A stretch of 64,000 bases of DNA from Bifidobacterium commune (GTDB taxonomy: Bacteria; Actinomycetota; Actinomycetes; Actinomycetales; Bifidobacteriaceae), in assembly GCF_900094885.1 (NCBI RefSeq), contig NZ_FMBL01000001.1, positions 877,174 through 941,173 of the forward strand. The letters run 5' to 3'. Under the pieces are notes generated by a model. That model had not been told where the DNA came from. It did no database searches and worked only from the letters and a program-made list of their open reading frames with translations. The position numbers were made by a program, and so were the translations under genes. This document shows, piece by piece, positions 32,611 to 41,025 of this stretch (position 1 is the stretch's first letter; the number at the start of each line of letters is the position of its first letter).

Positions 32611-34055
32611 GCCAACGCCACCTTTCTTGCGGCTGTGTTTGCGACAGCGGGAGCAGTTTGCGACTCCGACTGCTTTGCAACGGCATCCGGATCCGGTTCA
32701 GGTCCCTGATGAAGCACACGACGGGAGTAGAAAATCATCACGCCACCCATCAGGAGGAAGAGCAGGAAGTAGACGATGTTGGTGAACAGCAGGCTGGGTA
32801 CAGTGGCCGTCGGAGAGACCGCATCCGCGATGGTCTGCAGACCGTAAACAATCCACGGATAACGACCAAGTTCGGTAATCAGCCAGCCACCGGTGGTACC
32901 AATGAACGGCAGATACGTGCAAATACCCAAAATCCAGAGCTTCCAGCGGCTGTCCGCCAGAGTGTTCTTGGACTTGCGGGTGAACCACAGCACGAAAGCG
33001 GAAAGCAACAACACACCGAAACCAACGGCTGCCATGAAGCGGAAGCTCCAGAACAGTACGTTGGTAGGCACATAGAAGTTTGCAATCCCCGGGAACTTGT
33101 CATGGTAGGCGTTCATCAACTGTGTGTTTGCCTCGTTCATACCCATCACGGAACCCGTAAGCTTGTGATAGGCAAGCAGCGAAAGCATGGCCGGAATCTC
33201 AATGCCCTTGGTGGTCTTCGCTTGTTCATTGATCAGTGCGATGACGGTCCAGGGGGCGGACTTGCCAGTCGTGGTGTCGTACAGACCCTCGGTCGCAGCG
33301 AATTTCATCGGCTGGTCGTGAATGATGAACGACGTCTGAGCATCACCGGCGATGATGACCAAAATAGCTGAAATCAAAGCGATGACCGCGGCCACTCGAA
33401 TGGAGCGGGTGAAGAAGACCCTGTCGGCGTTCTTGCGCATCAGACCGAAGGCACTCATACCGACGACCACAAAAGAGCCAGTCATCAAAGCGGCAGTTGC
33501 GACGTGCGGGAATGAGACCCAAAGTTGCGGGTTGCTCACAATGGCAGCAAAGTCCGTCATCTTAGCGCGGCCATCCCTGCCGATTTCGAAGCCGACCGGA
33601 TGCTGCATGAAGCTGTTTGCAGCAAGAATCCAGATGGCGGAAATGGTTGACCCCAGCCAGGTCAGCCAGATGAAAATGACATGCACGCCAGGCTTGAAAC
33701 GGTTCCATGTGAACATCCAGACGCCGATGAACGTCGATTCCATGAAGAACGCCAACAGCGCCTCAATGGCCAGAGGTGCTCCGAAAATGTCACCCATGAA
33801 CCGTGAATAGTTGGACCAGTTCATACCGAACTGGAACTCCTGGATGATGCCGGTCACCACGCCTACAGCAAAGCTCAAAAGGAAAATCTTCCCCCAGAAC
33901 TGAGCCATGCGGCGATAAACGTATTTCCTCTTCACCACGTACATCGTTTCCATTACGGCCACTGTAAAAGCCAAGCCAATCGACAACGGCACGAAGAAGA
34001 AGTGGAAGACCGTCGTCATCGCGAACTGGAAACGCGACAACCCTAAAATGGTCAT
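32607..34055 (-). CDS. cydA: Cytochrome bd oxidase subunit I
   Basis: 482 residues, nine predicted membrane segments. Heme ligand histidine in FHFFFVPLS (H18), second histidine in SFPHVATAA (about 190), the methionine in RFMAAVGFG, and the diagnostic ELGRYPW motif near residue 405 are all present. The quinol-binding loop is of the short type usual in Gram-positives. It oxidises quinol and reduces oxygen to water without pumping protons, with high oxygen affinity. The ndh gene lies 46 bases upstream on the same strand, and cydB overlaps downstream. Confidence 0.97.
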   Translation of the reverse strand: MTILGLSRFQFAMTTVFHFFFVPLSIGLAFTVAVMETMYVVKRKYVYRRMAQFWGKIFLLSFAVGVVTGIIQEFQFGMNWSNYSRFMGDIFGAPLAIEALLAFFMESTFIGVWMFTWNRFKPGVHVIFIWLTWLGSTISAIWILAANSFMQHPVGFEIGRDGRAKMTDFAAIVSNPQLWVSFPHVATAALMTGSFVVVGMSAFGLMRKNADRVFFTRSIRVAAVIALISAILVIIAGDAQTSFIIHDQPMKFAATEGLYDTTTGKSAPWTVIALINEQAKTTKGIEIPAMLSLLAYHKLTGSVMGMNEANTQLMNAYHDKFPGIANFYVPTNVLFWSFRFMAAVGFGVLLLSAFVLWFTRKSKNTLADSRWKLWILGICTYLPFIGTTGGWLITELGRYPWIVYGLQTIADAVSPTATVPSLLFTNIVYFLLFLLMGGVMIFYSRRVLHQGPEPDPDAVAKQSESQTAPAVANTAARKVALA

Positions 34056-34101
34056 TGTAACCCTTTCTTCCCTCGAAATTTCTACTCAATGCTGAGTGAA
34101 A

Positions 34102-35283
34102 TTAATCGGTTCCAAGCATAGTACGAATATCAGCCAATTCGAGCGTCGAGCGGTCGGAAATCATCTTCTTGGATACGGCAGCAAGCCAGCCCTTAAGCTT
34201 CCAATGGCCCATCATGTCGATTGCCGCGATACCGGTCTTCGGTCCGAGCGAACATACCGTTCCCAGAGACTTGAAAACAAACTTCTTCGTGGTTCCACCA
34301 TTGAGCAGAGCAATAAGATTTTCCGCCGCGCAATCGGCTTGGGCAATCGAAATCTGAGCGGTGGTGGGATAAAGACGACCGCTGACCGGATCCGGAACTG
34401 CAGAAACATCACCGATCATGAACTGATCCGGCTGACCTTTGACCCGCAAATCTTCCTTAACAACCACACGGTTGCGCTTCTGTTCGTATCCGGAATCCTC
34501 TATCACATGACTACCGTGCACGCCGGTTGTCCAGATGATCGTATTCGCCGGGAAAGCCGTGTCATTGCTCATAACCGCATTCGGCTTGACCTCAGTAATC
34601 GGAGTGGATGTATGGAAAATCACACCTTTGCTTTCAAGATACTTAACGCCCCAATCGGCCAATTTCGGATCGAACATGCCGAGAATCTTCGGGCCGGCCT
34701 CGATGCAGTCAATCTTGACCGACTCAAGCGGGAAACCGTATTCCTTGGCAAGGTCGGGAAGCCGGTAGACCAACTCTCCTAGGTACTCGATACTGGTGAA
34801 GCCTGCACCACACACGACGATTTTCAGATCGTTCTCGTCATGGCTTGAACGGTAGCGCTTCAGCGTATCCTCGAGATGCTTGCGTGCAGCCAAAGCGGTG
34901 TCGATGTCAACCAACGACCAACCGTTCTCTTCCGCCCCTTTGATACCGAAAGTCTCGGATTCGAACCCAAGGGCGTTAACGAGGTAATCGTAGGAGATGG
35001 GCTCGGAGTTCTTGAGCTCGACGCTCTTGGCGTCCTGGTCAACACGAGTAACCTCATCGATAACGACCTGAACGTTCTTTTTCTTCGCGAAAACCTTCGC
35101 CACGTCAAAGGTAATATCCGCCGGCTCTTTGGTGCCTGCCGCGATTTCATGGAGCTGCGTTGACTGATAATGGTACGAATTCTTGTTGATCAGAACAATC
35201 TGAACGTCAACTTTGGCATTCGCTAGTTTCTTGACCACTCGCATACCGGCGTAACCAGCACCGAGTACAACGATTTTCTTCAT
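34102..35283 (-). CDS. ndh: Type II NADH dehydrogenase (NDH-2)
   Basis: 393 residues from the ATG at 35283, with AAGG eight bases upstream. First Rossmann motif VVLGAGYAGMR (residues 4-14) for FAD, second VVCGAGFTSIE (about 160) for NADH, then the flavin-binding MIGDVSAVPDP and AQISIAQADCAAENL. The hydrophobic C-terminus would attach it to the inner membrane face. It passes electrons from NADH to quinone without proton pumping. First gene of a collinear set with cydA, cydB, cydD and cydC, making a minimal NADH-oxygen chain. Confidence 0.93.
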   Translation of the reverse strand: MKKIVVLGAGYAGMRVVKKLANAKVDVQIVLINKNSYHYQSTQLHEIAAGTKEPADITFDVAKVFAKKKNVQVVIDEVTRVDQDAKSVELKNSEPISYDYLVNALGFESETFGIKGAEENGWSLVDIDTALAARKHLEDTLKRYRSSHDENDLKIVVCGAGFTSIEYLGELVYRLPDLAKEYGFPLESVKIDCIEAGPKILGMFDPKLADWGVKYLESKGVIFHTSTPITEVKPNAVMSNDTAFPANTIIWTTGVHGSHVIEDSGYEQKRNRVVVKEDLRVKGQPDQFMIGDVSAVPDPVSGRLYPTTAQISIAQADCAAENLIALLNGGTTKKFVFKSLGTVCSLGPKTGIAAIDMMGHWKLKGWLAAVSKKMISDRSTLELADIRTMLGTD

Positions 35284-35500
35284 CTTGCACACCTTTTCTA
35301 TTCATTTGTGGGACAAACCGGGAGCACAATAGGCTAAACGTCACCGCTATGTACAACATTCAGACTATAGGTCCAGCCTAACAAAAAACCGTCAAATTAT
35401 CGGAAAATTAACGTCGAAAACGTAAAATGACCGTTTTTATGGCGAATATCACAACCATCTATGTTTACACCCAGCCTATCGCACAAATCGGGCTATGGAG

Positions 35501-35527
35501 ATTATAGATCGAAGGTGCACCTGTCAG
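35501..35527 (-). promoter_or_regulatory. Possible ndh promoter
   Basis: On the minus strand a perfect TATAAT (35501-35506) lies downstream of CTGACA with only a 15-base gap, shorter than ideal. It points at ndh with a leader of about 210 bases and sits just after the tRNA-Glu terminator. Confidence 0.35.
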
Positions 35528-35535
35528 ATAACGAG

Positions 35536-35566
35536 GGGGCCAGGTGACGATTCATCACCCGGCCCC
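35536..35566 (-). terminator. Hairpin after tRNA-Glu
   Basis: GGGGCC and GGTGA pair with TCACC and GGCCCC, with one mismatch and a seven-base loop, starting 8 bases past the tRNA 3' end on the minus strand. No T-run follows. Confidence 0.5.
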
Positions 35567-35573
35567 TTGACAG

Positions 35574-35645
35574 TACCCCCCGAGAGAGTCGAACTCTCGT
35601 TGTCAGATTGAAAGTCTGGTGTCCTAACCGTTAGACGAGGGGGGC
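35574..35645 (-). tRNA. tRNA-Glu (UUC)
   Basis: 72 bases folding into a cloverleaf: acceptor GCCCCCC/GGGGGGT, D arm with TAACGGTTAG, anticodon loop CTTTCAA giving anticodon TTC, T arm CGAGA-GTTCGAC-TCTCG, discriminator A. CCA is not encoded. The first anticodon-stem pair is a C-A mismatch. Own promoter upstream. Confidence 0.95.
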
Positions 35646-35658
35646 TAACAATCTAATT

Positions 35659-35687
35659 AGTGTAAGATACGAACTCGACGCAAGCAA
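35659..35687 (-). promoter_or_regulatory. Promoter of tRNA-Glu
   Basis: On the minus strand TTGCTT, a 17-base gap and TACACT, with the -10 ending 13 bases before the mature tRNA 5' end. Confidence 0.6.
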
Positions 35688-35866
35688 GTGCCGGCGTGTT
35701 GAGGAACATCTCAGACCTGCGACAAAGTCCGATCCCACCTGAACCGCAACACATTCAAGACCGAACCGCAATCCCAGCACAGTCAGCCTTACTTCCCCAC
35801 ATCGCCAAGCACACCGCACGAAATACGAAAATTCAACCTCTGGCTTCTGAAGCTTTCCGCGACTGT

Positions 35867-36664
35867 TCAGCGCGTGCGATAGGTAAAGTCATGAATGACC
35901 CGTCCCGCAGCCTGCCCCTTCTTCTCGAAGTTCGTCAGAACCCTGCCTTCATAGCGCGTGGCCTCGGTAAAATCATCATGCGGCAGCAGTGCCGCCCTGT
36001 CGGCTGTACCCTTACCGACATGTTCCGTCGGCAGAGACACCGTAAGAGAACCATCATTGATGAAATCCTCACGACCATCCATGATTTCATGGACATGTAA
36101 TGCGTAATCCTCGATATCAGTGGCAAGACGCCAAACACCGCCCTCACGAAGTACACGATGCACATTAGACGCCAGATCCGGCTGAACAATGCGTCGTTTA
36201 TGATGCCTCATCTTCGGCCACGGATCAGGGAAGAACGTCCAGACCTCTTCCACCAAGTCATCTTCACCGGACTCAAACAGTTCCGGTGCATTTATCTGCG
36301 CGATCCGCAAATTGGAAAGCCTCAGCTTACCCGCAAGCAGCATCGTATGCGCTACACCAGGGTCGTACACTTCCACCGCAAGGAAATTCTTTTCAGGGTG
36401 GTTTTGTGCGGCGGCAACAATGTTTTCGCCCTGTCCGGTTCCAATTTCAATTATCAGCGGACGATCGTTGCCCCATACACTGTTAACGAATCCGCGATCG
36501 AGAACAAACCCGGGCTTAAGCGCCAACGAGCCATTGCCCTCATTAATACCGAGCAGATAGTCCGGAGCATAACGCTGCCATGCGCGTTGAAGTCGGTCAT
36601 CGAGACGTCCCTTTCGACGCACAAAAGAGAGAACATGATGTTTTTTGCTGTCGTTTTCTAACAC
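35867..36664 (-). CDS. trmB: tRNA (guanine-N7)-methyltransferase
   Basis: 265 residues from the GTG at 36664 (GGG five bases upstream); the frame is open back to a TTG at 36757 and an ATG at 36727, so the start is uncertain. SAM-binding [13 protein letters not shown], acidic loop [10 protein letters not shown], the catalytic [18 protein letters not shown], and C-terminal T-x-Y-E-type [15 protein letters not shown] match TrmB. It methylates G46 in the variable loop of tRNAs. Divergent from the broken membrane-protein gene at 36726; flanked by tRNA genes on both sides. Confidence 0.92.
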   Translation of the reverse strand: MLENDSKKHHVLSFVRRKGRLDDRLQRAWQRYAPDYLLGINEGNGSLALKPGFVLDRGFVNSVWGNDRPLIIEIGTGQGENIVAAAQNHPEKNFLAVEVYDPGVAHTMLLAGKLRLSNLRIAQINAPELFESGEDDLVEEVWTFFPDPWPKMRHHKRRIVQPDLASNVHRVLREGGVWRLATDIEDYALHVHEIMDGREDFINDGSLTVSLPTEHVGKGTADRAALLPHDDFTEATRYEGRVLTNFEKKGQAAGRVIHDFTYRTR

Positions 36665-36725
36665 GTCAGCCCAGTCTAATAAAAGGTCGACACGAAACTC
36701 CACTTTCGCATGTAAAGCGACACGC

Positions 36726-37449
36726 ATGAACACCAATAATCTCGCAAACAACGTCAAGTCTGATTCGCAGAATCAGAATGCGCAACCTGCAGCGACACAG
36801 ACTAATCAAAATGTTTTACCCCCCCCAGACGTCTCAAGGCCAAGTTCCGCAACTACAAACCCCGATGATGCAGCCCCTACAGGTGCAGGCCACGCAAGCG
36901 CAAACTCTGCCGGAACAGAATCCTTACGCGTACAGCAATCCCGCATACTAGGCAGCTTCATATAATTATGGAACCCAACCGAACCAGAACCCATATCACT
37001 CCCCTTCCGCTCCAATACCCCCAATAGCACCGCAAGGTTACCCTTACTCACCCGCCCCGTACCAGAAATGGAATGCCCTCTGCATAGTCGGCTTCGTTCT
37101 TGCGTTCCTGTCTCCAATATTCGGTCTCATTCTTTCCATCGTCTTACTGATGCAGATCAACCGAACCAGCGAAAAAAGCAAAAGATTGGCCACCGCTGGC
37201 ATTGTCGTTAGCGCGATTTCCTTCACGATAGGGGTTGCCCTAACGTTCTTGTCCATCGCAGGGCTGAACGAATACATTGATGGTCTCGAAGATGGCGGCA
37301 CGTATTGCGAAGGAACTGACTGTGAATCTTATCCTCCGGAAGATTCCTACCCAAACGACGAGGACACCGACGCGAAGACTAACGAAACCTATTACCTTTA
37401 CGATTGGCAGCAAGCACTTCCCGCATCCTCACTTATTTCGGTTCGGTAA
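36726..37449 (+). pseudogene. Broken Pro/Gln-rich membrane protein gene (frameshift and amber)
   Basis: Reading from ATG 36726 gives a Gln/Asn-rich start that hits a run of eight C at about 36819-36826; seven C would keep the frame into QTSQGQVPQLQTPMMQ and a Pro/Tyr-rich stretch. That frame then meets an in-frame TAG at 36949-36951, where a Gln or similar codon is expected before AASYNYG. After it the frame is open: YQKWNALCIVGFVLAF begins a first membrane segment, a short basic loop MQINRTSEKSKRL follows, then a second segment and an acidic tail to 37449. This is the common actinobacterial DUF4190-like layout. Two separate lesions argue for a pseudogene. Confidence 0.75.
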
Positions 37450-37560
37450 GATTATCCGTATCTCCTTTTGAAGGATGTATGCAAATGCCCTTTCGGCGTC
37501 GAGTTTCTACAGTCACAAAACCGCAGAGGTTATGGGCGACACGCTGAAACGGACTTGGAC

Positions 37561-37588
37561 TTGCACTCAGATGAAATCTGAGTATTAT
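37561..37588 (+). promoter_or_regulatory. Promoter of the tRNA-Asp gene
   Basis: TTGCAC, 16-base gap, TATTAT, with the -10 ending 32 bases before the tRNA. Confidence 0.6.
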
Positions 37589-37620
37589 TAAAACTCGGCT
37601 GCTTGAAGAAGGCAAGCCAC

Positions 37621-37694
37621 GGCTCCGTAGCTCAGTTGGTTAGAGCGCCGCCCTGTCACGGCGGAGGTCACCGGTTCAAGTCCGGCCGGAGTCG
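37621..37694 (+). tRNA. tRNA-Asp (GUC)
   Basis: 74 bases: acceptor GGCTCCG/CGGAGTC, D arm with AGTTGGTTAGA, anticodon loop CTGTCAC (anticodon GTC), T loop TTCAAGT, discriminator G. CCA not encoded. Confidence 0.96.
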
Positions 37695-37698
37695 CTCG

Positions 37699-37737
37699 AA
37701 TAATCAAAAACCCGGCACGCCGGGTTTTTGATTATTC
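37699..37737. terminator. Terminator after tRNA-Asp
   Basis: CCCGG-CACG-CCGGG followed by TTTTTGATTATT; the A-rich mirror on the left makes it symmetric and usable from both strands. It separates the two tRNA genes. Confidence 0.85.
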
Positions 37738-37739
37738 AT

Positions 37740-37812
37740 GGCTCTGTAGCTCAGTTGGTAGAGCGAACGACTGAAAATCGTTAGGTCAGCGGATCGACGC
37801 CGCTCGGAGCCA
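37740..37812 (+). tRNA. tRNA-Phe (GAA)
   Basis: 73 bases: acceptor GGCTCTG/CGGAGCC, anticodon loop CTGAAAA (anticodon GAA) on the stem ACGA/TCGT, T loop of the GGATCGAC type, discriminator A. CCA not encoded. Confidence 0.95.
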
Positions 37813-37818
37813 CCACTC

Positions 37819-37861
37819 AAGTCTCGAAACCGATTGTTTACAACGGTCTCGAGACTTTTTG
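37819..37861 (+). terminator. Terminator after tRNA-Phe
   Basis: AAGTCTCGA pairs with TCGAGACTT around an inner ACCG-TTG/CAA-CGGT stem, followed by a T-run. Confidence 0.85.
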
Positions 37862-37967
37862 GTTATTCTCCCTATCATGTTAATCAAATGCCAAGAATTG
37901 AGAACGCTGTGTTTTGCACGATTCGGCAATACTCGAACCTGCGAAACACAGCGTCATGTCCGGCCTC

Positions 37968-38477
37968 TCAGAGCTCTTGAGCGACCCAATCAACGATATA
38001 AGGTGCGACGCCATCAATCTGATTGATGGCGATATCGAAATCAGCAGGTCCACCATACCACGGGTCCACAAGATCGATGTCACTTTCGCGGCCAGGTGCG
38101 GGCGTCGGCAGATCTGGGTCGAAACTACGATACAAATGAACTTCCGGCTTTTTATCGTCAGGAAGCATGCGCAGCAAACTATGCATGTGCGAAGCGGTCA
38201 TAGGGAGAAACAAGTCACTCTCGTCAATTTCTTCTGCAGTAATGCGATGGGCGAAATGATGGTCGGGAATGGCATAGCCTCGCTGACGCAGCACACGCAC
38301 GGCCCTAGGATCGATGGGATGACTGCGTTCCTCGTCGCTGACACCACTCGATATAACACGAACCTTGTCGCCGAGGCCGCGATCCTCGAAGTTCTTACGC
38401 AAGATGATTTCTGCCATCGGAGACCGGCAGATATTGCCAGTGCAAACGGTCATAACGGTGTATAGATGCTGAGACAT
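37968..38477 (-). CDS. Low-molecular-weight protein-tyrosine phosphatase
   Basis: 169 residues from the ATG at 38477 (AAGG nine bases upstream). The P-loop VCTGNICRSPMAE (nucleophile Cys about residue 12 and Arg six further on) sits near the N-terminus, and the general acid is in VDPWYGG near 145. It dephosphorylates phosphotyrosine, and in Actinobacteria is often tied to exopolysaccharide or signalling. Follows folA on the same strand after a terminator, so probably its own unit. Confidence 0.92.
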   Translation of the reverse strand: MSQHLYTVMTVCTGNICRSPMAEIILRKNFEDRGLGDKVRVISSGVSDEERSHPIDPRAVRVLRQRGYAIPDHHFAHRITAEEIDESDLFLPMTASHMHSLLRMLPDDKKPEVHLYRSFDPDLPTPAPGRESDIDLVDPWYGGPADFDIAINQIDGVAPYIVDWVAQEL

Positions 38478-38580
38478 AGTTGAACACCTTTCTATGAGTG
38501 AATTTCGATAATGCAATGACATCATCATAACCACTGCCGCGTAGTTCGTTGCATACGCCCCGTGAATCGCGGCCAATAAC

Positions 38581-38616
38581 GATGTAGGCCCGGCAAATCG
38601 CTGCCAGGCCTACATC
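38581..38616 (-). terminator. Terminator after folA
   Basis: GATGTAGGCC pairs with GGCCTACATC around an inner GGCA/TGCC stem, 18 bases past the folA stop on the minus strand, followed by GTTATTGG. Confidence 0.7.
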
Positions 38617-38633
38617 AATACACAAAACGATGA

Positions 38634-39293
38634 TTATGAATTCTTCCGGTACGTAACGAAACGGTAAGCCTCGACGTCTCCTTCCGCTTTCACCGGCGCA
38701 GTCCAAGGACTTTCATCCTCAAGACTCCAAGCCCCCCTACTTACCAATTCGTCCATATCAGGAGCGTACGTATCCGCATCGAACTGCCCACGAATATAGG
38801 TGACATACGCCTTGTTGGCGAACGGCATCATGGACTTGAACAGCTGCGCTCCCCCGATAACCCATATCTCGCTGCGATCGAGACCATCATCAGGAATGGC
38901 CTCCTGCCGAGCATAATCGAGCGCGGCATCGATATCATTGGCCACAGCCGCACCTGCAGCATGCCAGTTCGGGTCATGAGACACGACAATATTGTCACGA
39001 TTGGGCAGAGGGCGGTGCTTGGGATCCAAGGAATCCCATGTCTTGCGTCCCATAATGACCGGATGCGAAACAGTCAACTCCTTGAAATGCCCCATATCCT
39101 CAGCGAGATGCCAAGTGATCCCGCCGTTGAGCCCCATCCCCCCCGGACGGCCCTGCATGTCCTGCGCACATGCCCAGATGAGATTGACCGAGAACGTCTT
39201 GACGACATCGTCTCCCCAATCCTCTGCCTCCTGTTGCCCGGCAATTCCGGGCTCGGGCTCGTGATAGCCGCTACGGCTACTGTCATGCTCCAT
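38634..39293 (-). CDS. folA: Dihydrofolate reductase
   Basis: 219 residues, longer than the usual 160 because of about 32 extra polar N-terminal residues. The DHFR core begins VNLIWACAQDMQG, with GGITWHLAEDMGHFKELT (catalytic Asp region), PVIMGRKTWDSL and NIVVS for NADPH, and IWVIGGAQLFKSMM. It regenerates tetrahydrofolate for ThyA, which lies immediately upstream in the transcript. AAGGAG precedes the ATG. Intact, in contrast to the decayed folate-synthesis gene at 15-16 kb. Confidence 0.95.
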   Translation of the reverse strand: MEHDSSRSGYHEPEPGIAGQQEAEDWGDDVVKTFSVNLIWACAQDMQGRPGGMGLNGGITWHLAEDMGHFKELTVSHPVIMGRKTWDSLDPKHRPLPNRDNIVVSHDPNWHAAGAAVANDIDAALDYARQEAIPDDGLDRSEIWVIGGAQLFKSMMPFANKAYVTYIRGQFDADTYAPDMDELVSRGAWSLEDESPWTAPVKAEGDVEAYRFVTYRKNS

Positions 39294-39381
39294 TTCATAT
39301 ACTCCTTATTCGGGTACTTCCCAGTTTAATGAACGCCTCAGACGCTGTGAGAAGGTTGCACGCAAGGGGCACGTAAACCGT

Positions 39382-40251
39382 TCAGACCGCAACCGGCGCC
39401 TTGATGGCCGGGTGATGCCGGTAATCAACGATGGTGAAATCCTCGTACTTGTAATCAAAGATTGAGTCGGCCTTGTTAATCTTGATATGCGGATACGGGT
39501 ATGGCTCACGCGAAAGCTGGGTCAGCACCTGTTCGATGTGGTTGTCATAGACATGGCAATCTCCACCGGTCCATACAAATTCACCCGGCTCAAGTCCGGT
39601 CTGCTGAGCCATCATCAACGTCAACAACGAATACGATGCAATGTTGAAAGGCACCCCCAGGAACATATCACAGGAGCGCTGATAAAGCTGGCAGGAAAGT
39701 TTGCCGTCTGCCACGTAGAACTGGAACAGCGCATGGCACGGAGGTAACGCCATCTGCTCGACCTCAGCCGGATTCCACGCCGTAACAATCATGCGTCGGG
39801 AATCAGGATGATTCTTAATCAAATCAATGACGTTGTCAATCTGATCGATGGTATTGTTCGGATTGTCCTTCGTCGGAGCGGGCCAGCTACGCCACTGCAC
39901 GCCATAGACCGGTCCCAAATCACCGTTCTCGTCCGCCCATTCGTCCCAGATGTGCACGTTGTTCTCTTGGAGCCAGCGCACATTGCTCGAGCCCTTGAGG
40001 AACCAAAGCAGTTCGTATGCGATGCCTTTGAAATACACCGTCTTGGTAGTCAGAAGCGGGAACCCCTTGGAAAGATCGAATCGCATCTGCCTGCCGAAGA
40101 GCGAAACAGTGCCGGTGCCTGTACGGTCGGTTTTAAGCGTGCCTTCGCTGAGGATGTCACGCACCAAGTCCTCGTATGGCATAGAGATATCCGTATCTGG
40201 ACGCACCGGAATCGAACGACGAATTTCTTGCAGATCTGCTTGACTTAACAT
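39382..40251 (-). CDS. thyA: Thymidylate synthase
   Basis: 289 residues. [19 protein letters not shown] at the start of the core supplies the phosphate-binding arginine, split here by the family's variable loop; catalytic cysteine in [12 protein letters not shown] (about 175); second substrate arginines in [18 protein letters not shown]-terminal [10 protein letters not shown] closes the active site. It methylates dUMP to dTMP using methylene-tetrahydrofolate. folA follows after 88 bases, the usual pair. Confidence 0.97.
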   Translation of the reverse strand: MLSQADLQEIRRSIPVRPDTDISMPYEDLVRDILSEGTLKTDRTGTGTVSLFGRQMRFDLSKGFPLLTTKTVYFKGIAYELLWFLKGSSNVRWLQENNVHIWDEWADENGDLGPVYGVQWRSWPAPTKDNPNNTIDQIDNVIDLIKNHPDSRRMIVTAWNPAEVEQMALPPCHALFQFYVADGKLSCQLYQRSCDMFLGVPFNIASYSLLTLMMAQQTGLEPGEFVWTGGDCHVYDNHIEQVLTQLSREPYPYPHIKINKADSIFDYKYEDFTIVDYRHHPAIKAPVAV

Positions 40252-40523
40252 GATTCACAATTTTAGCAACCGGGTGCCCCCATACGCCAGCATGACAATG
40301 CCATCAGCTTGACTAGCCCGCCTCGTCTTTGAGCATCGACAAAACAGGCCGCACGAATTTAACCACTCAGCAACCTAAGTCACGTTTAGTGACAATCAAA
40401 CACAAAAGTTGTCAATCGTACAGCCGATTAGAAATCCAAGAATTATGCATGCACAAACCTAACTTGGAGTACATTAATAAAGGTAGTGCCTTAAGAACAA
40501 GGCATCAACGCGAGGAGGTAGCA
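40252..40523. other. Divergent intergenic region thyA / osmC
   Basis: 272 bases without a gene. A short inverted repeat TGACAA(40390-40395)/TTGTCA(40409-40414) might be an operator. A small hairpin (TGCCTT-AAGAAC-AAGGCA) lies just before the osmC ribosome site. Neither is confirmed; the promoters of the two divergent genes must lie here. Confidence 0.35.
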
Positions 40524-40940
40524 ATGGCAAAGAAACTGTGGGTGGAACGCAACAAAGATGGTTCCTGGGACGCATTCAGCGACGAGGGAGCACATCTCAA
40601 GTTCGGTCATGGCAAAGGTCAGTTCAATCCCGGCGATTTGATGAAAGTGGCTCTGGCGGCTTGCGCTGCACTTTCCAGCCAGATGACGGTCGAGAACAGT
40701 CTCGGAGAAGGCAAAGGCGCCACCATCACCGTCGAAGGCGATGCCGACCATAAAGCAAACGCCTATACCGCATTCCGCGAGCAAGTCGTTGTCGATGCGC
40801 GCGACGCCGGTATCCGCGGAAAGGATGCGGACAAGCTCAAAGAACGCGTGGAAAAGCACATCGAGAAATCATGCACGGTGATGCACACCTATGAACAGGC
40901 AACACCGGTAAGCATGGACATCAAGGTGCTTACCAAATAG
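40524..40940 (+). CDS. OsmC/Ohr family peroxiredoxin-like protein
   Basis: 138 residues from ATG 40524, which has a perfect AGGAGG five bases upstream; the longer open frame to 40329 is not family-like. The two redox cysteines are in LAACAALSSQM (about 48) and EKSCTVMHTY (about 116), the OsmC pattern of resolving and peroxidatic thiols. It reduces organic or lipid hydroperoxides. Relevant in an organism that respires oxygen. Convergent with the universal stress protein across a strong terminator. Confidence 0.9.
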   Translation: MAKKLWVERNKDGSWDAFSDEGAHLKFGHGKGQFNPGDLMKVALAACAALSSQMTVENSLGEGKGATITVEGDADHKANAYTAFREQVVVDARDAGIRGKDADKLKERVEKHIEKSCTVMHTYEQATPVSMDIKVLTK

Positions 40941-40958
40941 GCGTTTCCCGTGAACGAC

Positions 40959-41005
40959 AAAAGGGTGGCGCCGATTCCCATATATGGAAGCGGCACCACC
41001 CTTTT
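40959..41005. terminator. Bidirectional terminator osmC / usp
   Basis: AAAAGGGTGG and GCCG pair with CGGC and CCACCCTTTT, one mismatch, 17-base loop. T-runs exist on both strands. Confidence 0.85.
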
Positions 41006-41025
41006 CGTTACGTTTACATAGATAA

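Noticed and set aside
36645..36725. Upstream start for the broken membrane protein gene
   Set aside because: The extension overlaps the divergent trmB start region and reads as ordinary intergenic sequence; ATG 36726 gives the usual Gln/Asn-rich start.
40390..40414. Operator-like inverted repeat TGACAA/TTGTCA upstream of osmC
   Set aside because: Six-base arms with a 13-base gap are likely by chance; kept only as a remark in the intergenic entry.
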